Shown here: positions 50,301 through 60,474 of the stretch, piece after piece
Layout of the letters: each line of letters begins with the position of its first letter
Position numbering within the stretch: the stretch's first letter is position 1
Assembly: GCA_002104985.1 (NCBI GenBank)
Contig: MCGO01000082.1
Location: forward strand, 1-64,000
Direction: 5' to 3'
Origin: Rhizoclosmatium globosum
Taxonomy: Eukaryota; Chytridiomycota; Chytridiomycetes; Chytridiales; Chytriomycetaceae
Length of the DNA: 64,000 bases
The notes under the pieces: model-generated
The model's database searches: none
What the model was told of the DNA's origin: nothing
The model's input: the letters and a program-made list of their open reading frames with translations, nothing else
Translations under genes and position numbers: made by a program

Positions 50301-53300
50301 CCAATTCTCCACACATTCCACTTTCCGTCTTTGCAGCCATACATTCCAAGTTCGTTCGACGCGAAATTCGCGTATGGCATGAGGTATGTGGTATCGCCCA
50401 GGCCCGAAATCAGACTGGCATAGTAGTTGTATTGACTCTCGTCGCGTGGGAATGAGCATGGGTCATCCAAACGAAGGTATTCAGACTTGATTCCGGTTTT
50501 GGCAGTTCCGGTTTGTGTAATAACGAATCCAACTGATGGTTGATCAGTCACAGTGTAAATGACCACAAAGACTTTGTCTTCAAGCCAGAAGATGCTTTGA
50601 ACTGAACAAAGGACATCAGTATGCGATTTCGACTTTCAACACACAATCAAACCTGATACATCCAACCCCTTCAAGCTTGGAGGTACATCAATCGTGTTCT
50701 TAATAGTTCCATCCAAACTGACTTGACGAACAACTCCCAACTGATCTCCCACAGCTAACTGTTTTCCCTTTCGACTCCAACATAAAGCACTTGCGAAAAT
50801 ATTCAGGGCCAAAAGCTTCTCCAACGGTGTAAATTCATCCGACTCGATATCCAGCATGAAAACGGTTCCGTCAGCGTCATTAACAGCGATGCTGTTCGGA
50901 TACACTTCTGGGTTTGGCAAAAGAACAAAATCATTGTCGGTAGGGCTTTTCACGCTCTTCAAGGCTCTTGTATCGCCCTATATGATCGTGTGAGTGACCA
51001 ACAAAAACAAGCAAGAAAATCTATACCGCGGAGACACGAGACGCTTTATAAAAGAAGACGGTTCCAGAAGTAGTTCCAATGATGATAAGCTTCTGGTCCG
51101 CAGAAAGTCGAATTTGATTCACAACATCATCCTCAACCTCGATATTTGTGATTGAGTCCAAAGGAACGACTTGTCGAGCAGACGCCTAAGTAACTTAAAT
51201 AAGCACCTTGGTCGCTTTCTCTAAATGGTCCATGTATGCTCACCTTCCCAATCACAGCTCGAATATCCTTTGTGAAAGCGAATCCAAACCCATTACTCGT
51301 TGCAAACACAACATACCCAAATTTGTTTGAAATCGCCAGCAAATTGTAACAAAGGGGTTCGTCTTCTGGAAGATCAAACGCAGACGAAACTCGGACCTTG
51401 ACATCTGGTGGGATTTGTCTGATTTGAAGAAACTACAACACAAAACAGATTAAAGTCGTGTCAGAGTAAAATAAATCAAAAATTACATCAGGATTAAGTT
51501 CTCCGCCTTCAGTCTCTGAAACTGAATGTACGACAGGGCCTTTCACTTTTGGAACGCTTGCAGCTGGTGCTGGCGCCTGAATCAATACGGTCAAATGATA
51601 ATTAAAGGAACGCACAAATTTGTACCTCTTCTTTCTTAACTTCAACGTTTGGTTCAGTCTTTGCAGGAGACTTGTCCCTCTTTCCCCCAGCAGGACTCTT
51701 ATCTCTCTTTGGAGCCGCAACAGGAATAGAAGATGGTGCCGGTTGTTTTGCTGGTGACTTTTCGCGTTTTCCTGGAATATCAACCGGAGGAGATGACGAA
51801 ACTACTGCAGGTTTTTCTGGAGACTTTGCTCGCTCGGCCCAAGCATTCTTAGCAGGTGGAGGTCTCTCTGGAGATTTTTCTCTTTGTGGTGTAGCAGCAA
51901 TTGAGCTCGGTGTGGGAGTCGTTGTTTTGGTTGGGGAGGGCTCGCGTTTTGGACTGCCAACTTTAGTTGGTGGGGCTGGGAAGAAGGTGGAGGTGGAAGA
52001 TGTAGGAGTTGGAGAAGAGGAAGTAACGGAAGACACATCATTTGATGGTTTAACTGTGATATTGATAGGGTTGGCAATAGCTTTTGCAGGTGATTTGTCT
52101 CTGATGGGGCTGGCGTGCTGTGCAATGACAGGGATAAGCGAATGATACGTCGAGGAATAAGCTTACTCTCGAAGCCATGAAAGCAACGGGTGTTGTCATT
52201 TGTGGACACGAGCTCTCTCGTTCCCCTGACTTCTTATCCACCATTTGGTATACCAACAAGCATCCGGCAGTGTTGAGAACATACAACAAGGGACATGGCG
52301 GCAAATCAGGCTGATCAGGTGACGAAGCTTTGATTTTATCAGAGCTTGTGAAGTCAATATCAAGACCAACGGGATAAGTATCATTTTCCTCAGAATCGAG
52401 CGGCAACGTGACACCTTCTCCAATACTCCAATTATTCCATTCGCCATTCATTTGGCCAAGAAATCCTAATTCAGTGGAAGCAAAATTGGCATATGGAATC
52501 AAGTACGAGATTTCGCCGCTACAAAGCCGTCAGTTGCCATGAAGCCAATTTTCAGTACTTACAGCCCGGTAATAAGTGAGTTGAAATAATTTCCTCGTTG
52601 GCGGTCATCAATTGGGTATGGGTTTGGATCTTCCAGCTTCAGGTATGATGATTTGATTCCAGTCTTTGCTGTACCAGTCTGAGTAATAACATATGCATTC
52701 GCATTACAGTCATCTCCGGTCTGAATCAAGTAAACGACAATGAAAGTTTTGTCTTCCAACCAGAGAATATTTTGAACTGTGATTGGAAATTAGTAAAGCG
52801 CAAAGGTCAAAGAATTACAAAATGTGTGAGTATACCTGTAACTTGCGCGTCTTTGTGCGCTGGGGGTGGTTGAATCGTGTTCTTGACTTTCCCTTCCAAG
52901 GAAACTTGACGGACAACGCCATTCTTGTCCCCAACAGCCAACTGCTTTCCTTTACGACTCCAACAAGCTGTGGTAATATTTTTGAATTCGGTAAGGTGTT
53001 CAAAGTCTCCAGATTCCAAGTTGAGTATATGCAAAGAGCCATCTGTGGACAAAACTGCGCAAGAATCAGGGAATGCTTCAGGGTTTGGAAGAAGAGCCAC
53101 AATATTCTCGTTTGGAGACTGCAAGCTTTTGAAAGGCTTTTTGTTTCCCTGTGGAGACAGTTTTTAGTTGGAGTGGGTGTGTTGAGTGAAGGCGCATTAC
53201 CGAAGCCAAAGCAGCAGCCTTGTGCAGCAGAATCTTTCCAGAGTCGAGAGCAATCAAGACAATTTCGTGAGAAGCATTGAGTCTGACGTGAGTGATTGTC

Positions 53301-53758
53301 GAGTGAGCAACCTCAACAACCCGCTTAGCACTAGACTGCAGCTCAATAGTCTGACGCGGTGCAGCCTACACTTTCCATTCAAGCGATAGTTTTTAAGAAA
53401 AGGGAAAGAAGGAGACAGAACAGACGCACCTGAGCCAGGGCAGCGCGCACGTCTTTTGTGTGGACAAAGACAAATGCGTTTGTTGTGGCAGCGACGGCGA
53501 AACCGCGGCGACTCGAAACAGACAACAAATTGTAGAACGCCGTTGCTTCGAATGTGTTTGTTGTGTTTGTTGTTGGTGGGAACACGCGCACTTTGGCGTC
53601 GGTTGGACTTGTTGAAACAGAGATGAACTGCGAAGTAGTTGCAATAGTAGCAAGTAGCAAGTAGTTGCAAGTGTCAGTCTAACTCTCTAATCACATTAAA
53701 AAGAAGGTGCTACCTCGGCCTCGTGCGTACCGCCTTCGCTTTCGCTAATGCTGGCCAT
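41985..53758 (-). CDS. giant nucleoporin: three Nup159/Nup214 propellers + RanBP2 zinc fingers + FG + cyclophilin + coiled coil
   Basis: Predicted component of the cytoplasmic face of the nuclear pore. ATG at 53756-53758 opens [15 protein letters not shown]. In order: propeller 1 (53.7-52.2 kb), a [12 protein letters not shown] linker, propeller 2 (51.5-50.05 kb), four RanBP2 zinc fingers with FxFG repeats (50.0-48.3 kb), propeller 3 (48.1-46.7 kb), an FG linker, a cyclophilin (46.1-45.65 kb), a Pro/Ala linker, a coiled coil (45.35-44.65 kb), a fifth zinc finger, then FG/GF repeats. Every join I checked is in frame with GT-AG introns. The only internal stop, after the cyclophilin, disappears if one A is restored in a run. 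About 3,450 residues by estimate. A last exon using a GTAAGT donor at the stop could move the end to 41905. Confidence 0.85.
44640..45350 (-). other. Nup214/Nup159-like coiled-coil region
   Basis: After the Pro/Ala linker come [66 protein letters not shown] and [34 protein letters not shown] and [12 protein letters not shown] follow. Four short introns separate the pieces. In known Nup214/Nup159 this part joins the Nup88/Nup62 (Nup82/Nsp1) trimer; that partner set is inferred here. Confidence 0.7.
45625..46180 (-). other. cyclophilin (peptidyl-prolyl isomerase) domain inside the nucleoporin
   Basis: Reads [80 protein letters not shown] and [17 protein letters not shown]. The catalytic Arg (HRV), Phe and Gln (GFMCQ) are present. 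The position of cyclophilin A Trp121 is His. The literal frame ends VVNFLP-stop; one A added to the run at about 45688 gives [12 protein letters not shown], the canonical cyclophilin end, and runs on into the Pro/Ala linker. A C-terminal cyclophilin domain on a nucleoporin is known from animal Nup358. Confidence 0.88.
46690..48120 (-). other. propeller domain 3 of the giant nucleoporin
   Basis: Reads [101 protein letters not shown] and [18 protein letters not shown]. It is entered by exon [15 protein letters not shown] and left through an intron to [16 protein letters not shown], which parallels [15 protein letters not shown] after propeller 2. Confidence 0.8.
46830..47232 (-). repeat. near-identical intragenic segment, copy in propeller 3
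   Basis: About 400 bp match 50179-50581 at a constant offset of 3,349 bp with about ten differences by eye. The flanking propeller sequence is clearly more diverged. Confidence 0.85.
48240..49990 (-). other. array of four RanBP2-type zinc fingers with FxFG repeats
   Basis: One long open exon. Each finger has the pattern W-x-C-x2-C-x3-N-x6-C-x2-[11 protein letters not shown] (about 49794-49857), [10 protein letters not shown] (49614-49677), [10 protein letters not shown] (49443-49506) and [10 protein letters not shown] (48424-48492), each ending CETKR. Between them are repeated GGFSFTP and GGFTFA modules, the FxFG type bound by transport receptors. In Nup153 and Nup358 such fingers bind Ran; Ran binding here is inferred. 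Confidence 0.85.
50040..51480 (-). other. propeller domain 2 of the giant nucleoporin
   Basis: Reads [99 protein letters not shown] and [18 protein letters not shown]. No start codon is needed: it is entered through an in-frame exon ([15 protein letters not shown]) that parallels the protein's own N-terminus. Its C-terminal part is nearly identical in DNA to propeller 3. Confidence 0.8.
50179..50581 (-). repeat. near-identical intragenic segment, copy in propeller 2
   Basis: Partner of 46830-47232. The shared part covers the WLEDK exon through [17 protein letters not shown] to [13 protein letters not shown]. Confidence 0.85.
52190..53758 (-). other. propeller domain 1 of the giant nucleoporin
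   Basis: Nup159/Nup214-type seven-bladed propeller: [130 protein letters not shown]. In yeast and human this domain binds the mRNA-export helicase Dbp5/DDX19. It is the most diverged of the three copies, and has one extra intron (about 52517-52561, inside the ITGL/GEISYL stretch) that the other two lack. Confidence 0.8.
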
Positions 53759-53804
53759 TGGTTTCGTGAGGAAGTTCAAAGGTCCAAAAAGAAAAGGTGC
53801 TCAA

Positions 53805-54734
53805 ATGGCTGTTACCACAAAGCGTTCTTCAAAGCGAAGGAGCAAGTTGCTTTACCAGGACGATTCATCAGATGCCTCGTTGGGCTCTCTGATTCAAGCT
53901 GACGGCGATCCTGCTATGCCTACCCACATTGTACAGAACATCTTTGCTTGGATTCACCCACGCACTGTCCTAAAGTATTCTCGCCTGTCGAGATCAATCT
54001 ATTTCGCAATGAATGATCCCGTCTTTGCGCTGCTGAACTTGGAGCGATTCGTCCCAATTACAAACACGGACTCCTTACAATCACTGCCCGATGAGTTTGA
54101 TTCGTTGTGGTTCCGATGGCCTCGCATTTATCAAAAAGTATATGCTGCTTGGAGGCTCTATGATCGAGCGAAACTGGATTGGCGTGGTGCAAACACTCTT
54201 CGACGAAAGATACCCAAGGCGATCGGGTTCCTTTCCAACCTGACTTACCTCAGCCTTGGCTCATGCAGGCTCATTGGTGAAATACCCTCTCAAATTGGCA
54301 GGATGATGTCTCTTGAGCATTTGCATTTGGCTTGGAACAACCTCTCAGGGCCTATTCCTCCTGAGATCGGCAACTTGGTTCATCTCAAATACTTGTCGCT
54401 ATCAGACAACAACCTTGACTCAAACATACCCGAAGAAATTGGGAACCTCGTTTCACTTCAAGTGTTGGATCTTGGCAACAACCGATTGGGCGGCCATATC
54501 CCATCAACAATCGGCGGCCTCACACAACTACAGAAGATGGCTCTCCAAAATAATCGACTCTCCGGCACCATTCCACTTGAAATTGTGCATCTTGTTTGTT
54601 TGCAGGAAATCAATCTATACGAAAATGGCTTCGAACGATGGCTGATTCCCAATTCGGTCGCCAGTGATTCTCATCTCTTTCATGTCTTGAAAGGCATAGG
54701 ATTCTACCGAGAAGGAGAGAATCATTGGAGATAA
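53805..54734 (+). CDS. leucine-rich-repeat (L-domain-like) protein
   Basis: Single-exon gene. An upstream in-frame ATG (53748) overlaps the divergent nucleoporin start, so the ATG at 53805 (MAVTTKRSSKRRSK) is preferred. The N-terminus is basic; residues about 35-75 look F-box-like (PTHIVQNIFAWIHPRTVL, KYSRLSRSIYFAM). Then about seven plant-type LRRs of the 'IP..IG.L..L..L.L..N.L.G' form: GFLSNLTYLSLGSCRLIG, RMMSLEHLHLAWNNLSG, NLVHLKYLSLSDNNLDS, NLVSLQVLDLGNNRLGG and LTQLQKMALQNNRLSG. There is no signal peptide or membrane helix, so an intracellular adaptor is likely. Such proteins are common in chytrid genomes. The partner is unknown. Confidence 0.85.
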   Translation: MAVTTKRSSKRRSKLLYQDDSSDASLGSLIQADGDPAMPTHIVQNIFAWIHPRTVLKYSRLSRSIYFAMNDPVFALLNLERFVPITNTDSLQSLPDEFDSLWFRWPRIYQKVYAAWRLYDRAKLDWRGANTLRRKIPKAIGFLSNLTYLSLGSCRLIGEIPSQIGRMMSLEHLHLAWNNLSGPIPPEIGNLVHLKYLSLSDNNLDSNIPEEIGNLVSLQVLDLGNNRLGGHIPSTIGGLTQLQKMALQNNRLSGTIPLEIVHLVCLQEINLYENGFERWLIPNSVASDSHLFHVLKGIGFYREGENHWR

Positions 54735-55127
54735 TGTAAAAAACCATACCTTACCTTGTAACATAGTAATAAAGCCATCAAGTTAGATCTATTCTAAAGT
54801 TGAACTTGACAAGATCCCCGTGTTGCCCGTGCAAAATCGCACCATTCGTTGTTAATGTTGTTGTCCCCAGGCTTACCGCCCTTTTCGCACAGATTTGAAC
54901 TCAAAGATTGAACCCGAAAGTGGCGATACACATTAGCTAATTCGAAATGGCTTGGTATCATTTGTTTGTCCACCAACATTTCCCTCACCTACAAGCTGTC
55001 AGCATCATCAGCACGTGGAAAAAAAAGATGCATTACCAGATACATAAATACCAACCCAGAATCCGCTCTCCAAATCCCATCAACAAAAAACAAAACCCTG
55101 AATTGAAAGCACACAAAGCTCAAAAAC
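54735..55127. other. intergenic region
   Basis: Contains the 3' end of the LRR gene (an aataaa-like signal at about 54768-54774) and the promoter of the MFS gene. One short minus-strand frame (54794-54988) has no recognisable features. No RNA gene or repeat is seen. Confidence 0.5.
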
Positions 55128-56748
55128 ATGGCTACCATTGCATCCGAAAAGAAATTCGATTACGTTCACGACGACAATGAACTCAGTGCTACTCGACTTC
55201 AAGGCTATGACGCGGATTTGGAATACACTGAGGAAGAGGAAAATCAAGTTCGACGCCGCATTGATGTGAGTTGCCACAATACAACTTGGATCCAAACTTA
55301 TCCTACTATAACAGCTTCGCTTGATGTCTTGGGTCCTCCTGTCAACCTTTATTCTCAACTTGAATAGAGCATCTCTCTCTAACGCCATCAGTGATGGTCT
55401 CCCAAAGAATCTTGGATTCGGCCTCGATGTCGTCAACAACGGTGCATCTCTTTGGGCAGTTGTCTTTGCTGCGTCTGCTTTCTGTGGTTCCATCTTGGGA
55501 AAGAGATTTGGTCCGCACCGTTTTATTCCAGTTTCCATTCTCATTTTTGGTTTCATTCTGGGATCTCATGCATTTATTACAAACTCTACTACTTTCTACA
55601 TTATTCGCTTTGTGTTGGCGACTGTGATGGGTGGTGTGATTCCTGCCACTCTGGTTTACTTGGTGAGCGTGATTTGGTTTATAACTGTTCTGACACTGAC
55701 ACGAAAACATCAGGGCGGATTCTACAAAAAGAACGAACTTGCTACTAGACTTTCTTGGTTTTGGGGAGCTCAGAACTTGGCATCTGCTGTCTCGGGTCTC
55801 CTCGCTGCATTCATTCTTCAGTTGAAAGGCAAGGCCGGATTATACGGCTGGCAGTGGCTCTTCATCATCTACGGAATCACAACAGTTACTTCTGCCGTCT
55901 TCTTGTACTTGGCATTCCCCAAGTCTCCATACCACACTAAGGGAGGACTGAACGGAAACGGGTGGCTTGACGACCGTCAGGCAAGAATTGCAATCACTCG
56001 TTTAGTTCGCGACGACGCCTTAAAGCTCCACTACAACACCCAAGTCACATTCCGAGATGTTTGGGCCACAATTACTGACGTAAAGGTCCTCTTCCACCTT
56101 GCCATCACATTCACAGCCTTGACTCCAGGTGTACCATTCGGTCTCTACCTTCCAACAACAATTTCCTCCTTCGGTTTCAACGTATACGTGTCCAACGCGC
56201 TCACAGCTCCGAACTACATCCTTACCTTAATTTCCATGATCGTGATGTGTGCCCACTCAGACAGAGTGAATGAGCGTGGATTCCACGGCGCGCTTTCCCT
56301 CACCTGGTACTTCACTGGATTTGCGCTCCTCGCATTCCTCCCAGACGGAACCGACAAAGGAATCAGATACTTTGCAACCCTCGTCATCTCCTCAGCCCCC
56401 TTCACCCACCCCCTCAACATCGCCTGGCTCACTGAAAACACGGCTCCAATCGGAAAACGTACCGTCGCCTCTGGGGCCGTCATCTGCGCCGCTAATTTGT
56501 ACGGAACTTACGCTGCCCAGATTTACCAGCCATGGGACGCTCCTGCTTACCGCGTTGGAAACAGAATCATTCTTGGTTTTATTGCCACGGCTATTCTCCT
56601 GTTCCTGCTCCGCAAATACTTTTACATCCAGCTTAACAAGCAGAGAGCTGCGATTTGGAACGCTAAGTCTGAGGATGAGAAGGCTGAGTACAATGCAACC
56701 ACGAAACATGTCGGAAACGAGAGATTGGACTTTGTTTTCAAGAATTAG
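55128..56748 (+). CDS. MFS transporter, anion:cation symporter family (Dal5/allantoate permease-like)
   Basis: Three exons with clean GT-AG junctions: 55128-55265, 55315-55662 and 55714-56748. The protein of about 505 residues starts MATIASEKKFDYVHDD and has an acidic cytosolic N-terminus. The first helix reads IDLRLMSWVLLSTFIL, NLNRASLSNAISDGLP, the family's 'D.r.mp....y...f.DR.ni.nA' signature. About twelve hydrophobic segments follow, with SWFWGAQNLASAVSGLL, YGWQWLFIIYGITTV and GVPFGLYLPTTISSFGF. Conserved family elements are IAWLTENTAPIGKRTVAS and YGTYAAQIYQPWDAPAY. Substrates in this family include allantoate, nicotinate, pantothenate and biotin precursors; the one here cannot be told. 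Plasma membrane location is expected. Confidence 0.9.
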
Positions 56749-57281
56749 TTCCTATGAAATAAATGTTTGTCGTCTACTTTACCATGAAAGAAAGGCGAGG
56801 CAAGTATTTGGAGATTTAATAATTGCGACATCTTGAACATATTGGGTGGTTTCGACAATTTCAATTTGAACACAAAATAAGTGAACCAATGTTTTATTTC
56901 CCAATGTTGCATCTGGAGTAGAATATTCTTTGTATTTATAGTCCCATTTTAAGGAATGATGATTCAAAGTTCCTCGAAGCTGATAGATAAATTAAGAAGA
57001 AAGGAAGACTTTTTAATTTCACATTATTTTTTATTTTTTATTTTTCCTTTTTTGAAATTTGATTTAATGACTCAAATATATCTAATATATAAGATAAAAA
57101 AATCCTCAATAGTAAAAATCTTCCTCCATTTTGCTGACTATATTACGAGCCAAAGCATGTTGAAGCGCAAATAGTATACGACAACAAACAACAGCTACCG
57201 ACACAGATTCTCGAATAACTTCCCGCTGCATCATCAAACCACGCAACTTCACATTATTGTTTCAAAATTGTTTGTTTCAAA
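56749..57281. other. AT-rich intergenic region
   Basis: About 530 bp between the MFS and Crinkler genes. Bases 57000-57120 are strongly AT-rich with T-run/ATTTTT repeats (cattattttttattttttattttt). Only short frames are present. It marks the boundary between the housekeeping block and the effector-like pair. Confidence 0.55.
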
Positions 57282-58985
57282 ATGATGCAAGATGTTTGGT
57301 ACTTGTTGGTCAATGACAGAGGCGACCCAGCCTTCGAGGATATCGGCGCTTTTTTTGTCACCGTCAGCACCGAAGCGAAGGTAGCGCACCTCATGAAGAA
57401 AGTGTGGGAAGAAAATCAACGAATCATCGGAGGGGTGGCTGCGCAGTTGAAGGTCTTCTCAAACAAGGATGACGTCGCCGAGCCTACGAAGGCACTTAAA
57501 GTTAGTGGGCTAGTTGGAGAACGGGGTGGGAGCGAGGATATGCCGCTGTTTGTCGTTGTACCAAAGGCGGAGACTTCTCGTTAGTAGATCATTTGAAGCG
57601 CTCAATCAACAGTCTTTTTCTGACTTGAAACTGAAACAGAACCAATCGTTTTTACTGACCCAAAGCTTACATTTGAGGACCTCCTTCGTACTGTCCCAAC
57701 AGCTTGCGGAAAACGTAACATAAGTACTGCGAATACAAAGGGAACTCTTCCTGTCTATCCCAGATCTTCTGAGAATTTCAGTATGTGGACAACATTCAAT
57801 CAAGAAGTGTACGACTTCTCCCAATCAGAACTGACTCCTTATTTGAAATTGGAGTCTGAAATCACAATTAATCAAATGAAAGTATTTCAGCGCGCGGCAG
57901 ATGCTGGCTGTGAATCTGATATTGAATCTTCGTTGGAATACACTACTTTTGGAATATTGGTCGAGCTCCTCCGCTTGATGGGCGTCGATTCCTCATTTTC
58001 AAGAGGGAAGGGCGACTCGTCTGTCATTCTTGAACCTGATTATATCTGGAAAGTGTTAGTGGAGAACAGAAAGCAAGCACACTTTCGCCTGCCTGTTGAA
58101 GTGAAACCCTTCTGGTCATTCCCAAGAAACGTGAATTTAGCAGTTAAATATCTGTCAGACCTTGAGGACTCCAAAGCCAAATCAGGAAGTACCGAATCTG
58201 TTACAGTTCGAGGAGTGAATCAAATGTATGGTTATTCGTCGTTCAACTATTCTCGCTACGCTGCCTTAACCACGCAGCATGAGCTTCTTTGCTTCAAACG
58301 GTCAGGAATACCATCCAGTGTCAAAATATCAAACCCTATTCCTCTAGCTGGAGTAACATACCTTGACCATCATGTATCATACATGACATGTTGGTTGTTC
58401 CTGTTGTGGAGCGCGCGAGAAAACGGAATATATGCCTCCCCTGCTGGCTCTCCGTCAACAACTATACTTCCCGATCACAAATCCCTCCCTCTACGACCAA
58501 TCAATGCACCAATTCGTGGCCTGTACGAATTGCGCGCTATAAACGCCAATCAAATTCATTTTACTCAAACGCTGACAGTTGCGAAAGGTGCGGTTGGGAC
58601 TGTCGTTACAGGAGATTTGCACAACCACCCTGGTTTGAAATTCAAACTGTATGATGCATATCACGATTCTCGTTATGTTGAAATCAGCATGAAAGAAGTT
58701 GCCATGTACAAAACTTTGGAGAGTTTGCAAGGTATGGTCATTCCAAGGTTTTACGGGTACTTCAACTATCATGGGATAATTCTCATTGCCATGGAAGATT
58801 GCGGTTCACCGCTTACAGTTGAAGAATATTCGTTATATGAAACAAGAGCAGGAAACTGTATTACGGCATTGCAAAAGTTGGGTATTTATCACCAAGATTT
58901 GGAAGCTCGAGATGGAAAGTACCCGAACATCTTGAAGTCTCAGTGTGGAACAAAGATTCGAATCGTAGACTTTAACCCACTTTGA
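57282..58985 (+). CDS. Crinkler (CRN)-type protein: ubiquitin-like header + nuclease-like + kinase-like C-terminus
   Basis: Two exons, 57282-57579 and 57640-58985, joined in phase. Protein about 547 residues. Residues 1-100 resemble the short ubiquitin-like Crinkler header: VWYLLVNDRGDPAFEDI, then FFVTVSTEAKVAHLMKK and ending MPLFVVVPKAETS. The middle has a likely PD-(D/E)xK site: D in LEPDYIWKVL and the LPVEVK strand. The C-terminal part looks like a degraded protein kinase: AVGTVVTGDLH, LIAMEDCGSPL, YHQDLEARDGKYPN and IRIVDFNPL at the very end. This REase-kinase order is known from the Crinkler-RHS type of effectors described in chytrids and other fungi. There is no signal peptide, as usual. 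Target and activity are not known. Confidence 0.72.
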
Positions 58986-59295
58986 TGAACACAATCCTCG
59001 CCAACCCACGAACACGTCCAAAATATACCTCAATTCTTCAACTTATCATCCGTATAAAACACGGCTATTTCAACCCTATAACCGTCCAGTAACACAATGT
59101 TCATTTGCAAATGGGTTGAAGATTTTTTTAACAAACACAATAAACACAGATGAGGCAGAACAAAACGTCGCAGGTGAGCGAAAACCATCATTTCCAAGAT
59201 TGGGAGTTTGATGCCCATACTAAAAAGAAACTGTGTGTCGTCAGTTAGGAAGTAATGAGACACAAACCTGTAGGTAGTAATGATTCAGAGTTTCA
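58986..59295. other. intergenic region between the two Crinkler-type genes
   Basis: About 310 bp. A minus-strand frame (59030-59263) shows no domain and is likely chance. Nothing else is visible. Confidence 0.5.
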
Positions 59296-60142
59296 ATGTC
59301 AAGAGCCAACTCTAATTTCAGACGAAATTTATTCAGCGAATTGAACCTATTGTCAGAGGATATTGAAATTCCAGAATTGCCGCAATTCATGGAAACGCCA
59401 TATTTGTGGCACACTTCAATGGAGGACTCAACGCAGAACAAGAACGCATATTTATCATTTATAAGCTCAAACTTCGGAAATTTCCATTGTCTGAGAGTTT
59501 ATGATGGTAATCATGAAGATTCCAACCTTCGCACTTCATTGAAAGGGATCGCCCATAATGGTATGACCAAATTCCAATCTGATAGTAAAAGTATTAAGGT
59601 TGTTTTAGGCAATGTAGATTGCTTAATATCGTCCACAGATGCGCCAGAACGCGCTGTGGACACTTCTCATCTCTTGTTTGTGTTGCGAAAACCAATTGAC
59701 AGCGATATGAAAGTGACTGAAACTGAATTGAAATTACTCGCAGCAGATGTAACATCAAGTTATCCTGTTCTTGCTGTTGTGTCGGACTTGAATGATTCTT
59801 GGAAAATCTTGTGGATTCAAAGCAAACATGATGGTCGCAAAGTTGTTTCGTATGTATCAATCTCATTCACCCCACATTTATTGACTGTGATATTATAGCT
59901 CATCGCAGTATCTGAGTCTGAACTTTGCCGTTGGGATAATCAATGGATACCTACAGGCAGTTCAGAATATGTTAAATCGCGGAGACTTGGAATTTGAAGA
60001 ATCGGATTTTGTTGACCACGACTATCCAAAAGATGGTGAGGTTGATGCAGATCAATTCAGTACAGGGGAATGTGGGCTTAATGGCAGTCAGTCGAAGTTC
60101 AAATTCATGTCGGTTAAGATGAAAGAGTATAGTAACCAATAA
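59296..60142 (+). CDS. Crinkler-like nuclease-fold protein without the N-terminal header
   Basis: Two exons (59296-59849 and 59899-60142) encode 265 residues from ATG 59296 (MSRANSNFRRNLF). It resembles the C-terminal effector half of fungal Crinklers: LGNVDCLISSTDAPERA, SHLLFVLRKPIDSDM, TETELKLLAADVTSSYP, VLAVVSDLNDSWKILWI. In related proteins the strand after the Asp usually carries an E-x-K ('iElKk'); here it reads FVLRK, so the acidic residue appears to be lost. A Crinkler header like that of the upstream neighbour is absent. It may be a shortened family member or the remains of one. The acidic tail has FEESDFVDHDYPKDGEV. Confidence 0.55.
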
Positions 60143-60474
60143 AGCGATCCCGGTCTTCAGACATCTCGGAATAAGTTCTTCTTGGTATGTATAGTGTTAA
60201 TAATTTCGTTTGTTATTCGATCATGATGAACAACATAGTTTCACTGGAAATATACGAGAGTTCTTCCTGTAGTGTCAAACTTAATCTATTCCTCGTAAGA
60301 TTGTGTATTCAACACAAGTGAATCGCGTAAGAAATGGGAGCGATATGTCACTCAATTGGTCCATCAAGTAGATAAACTAATCCCATCATTTCTCCACGAC
60401 AACAAAGCTTCTTTCCGTGGTATTTAGCAATTTACAGATCCACAATTGGGAAAGAAATTCAGTGGAAATTGGGA
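60143..60474. other. intergenic / promoter of Rictor-like gene
   Basis: About 330 bp with no open frame of note, AT-rich in its middle. It carries the 3' end of the Crinkler-like gene and the promoter of the Rictor gene. Confidence 0.5.

Noticed and set aside
56270..56836. 188-codon frame overlapping the MFS transporter in another phase
   Set aside because: Ser/Pro-rich shadow of the conserved transporter exon, which has full family homology in its own frame.
59030..59263. Minus-strand frame between the two Crinkler-type genes
   Set aside because: Short, no domain, no supporting context; likely chance.
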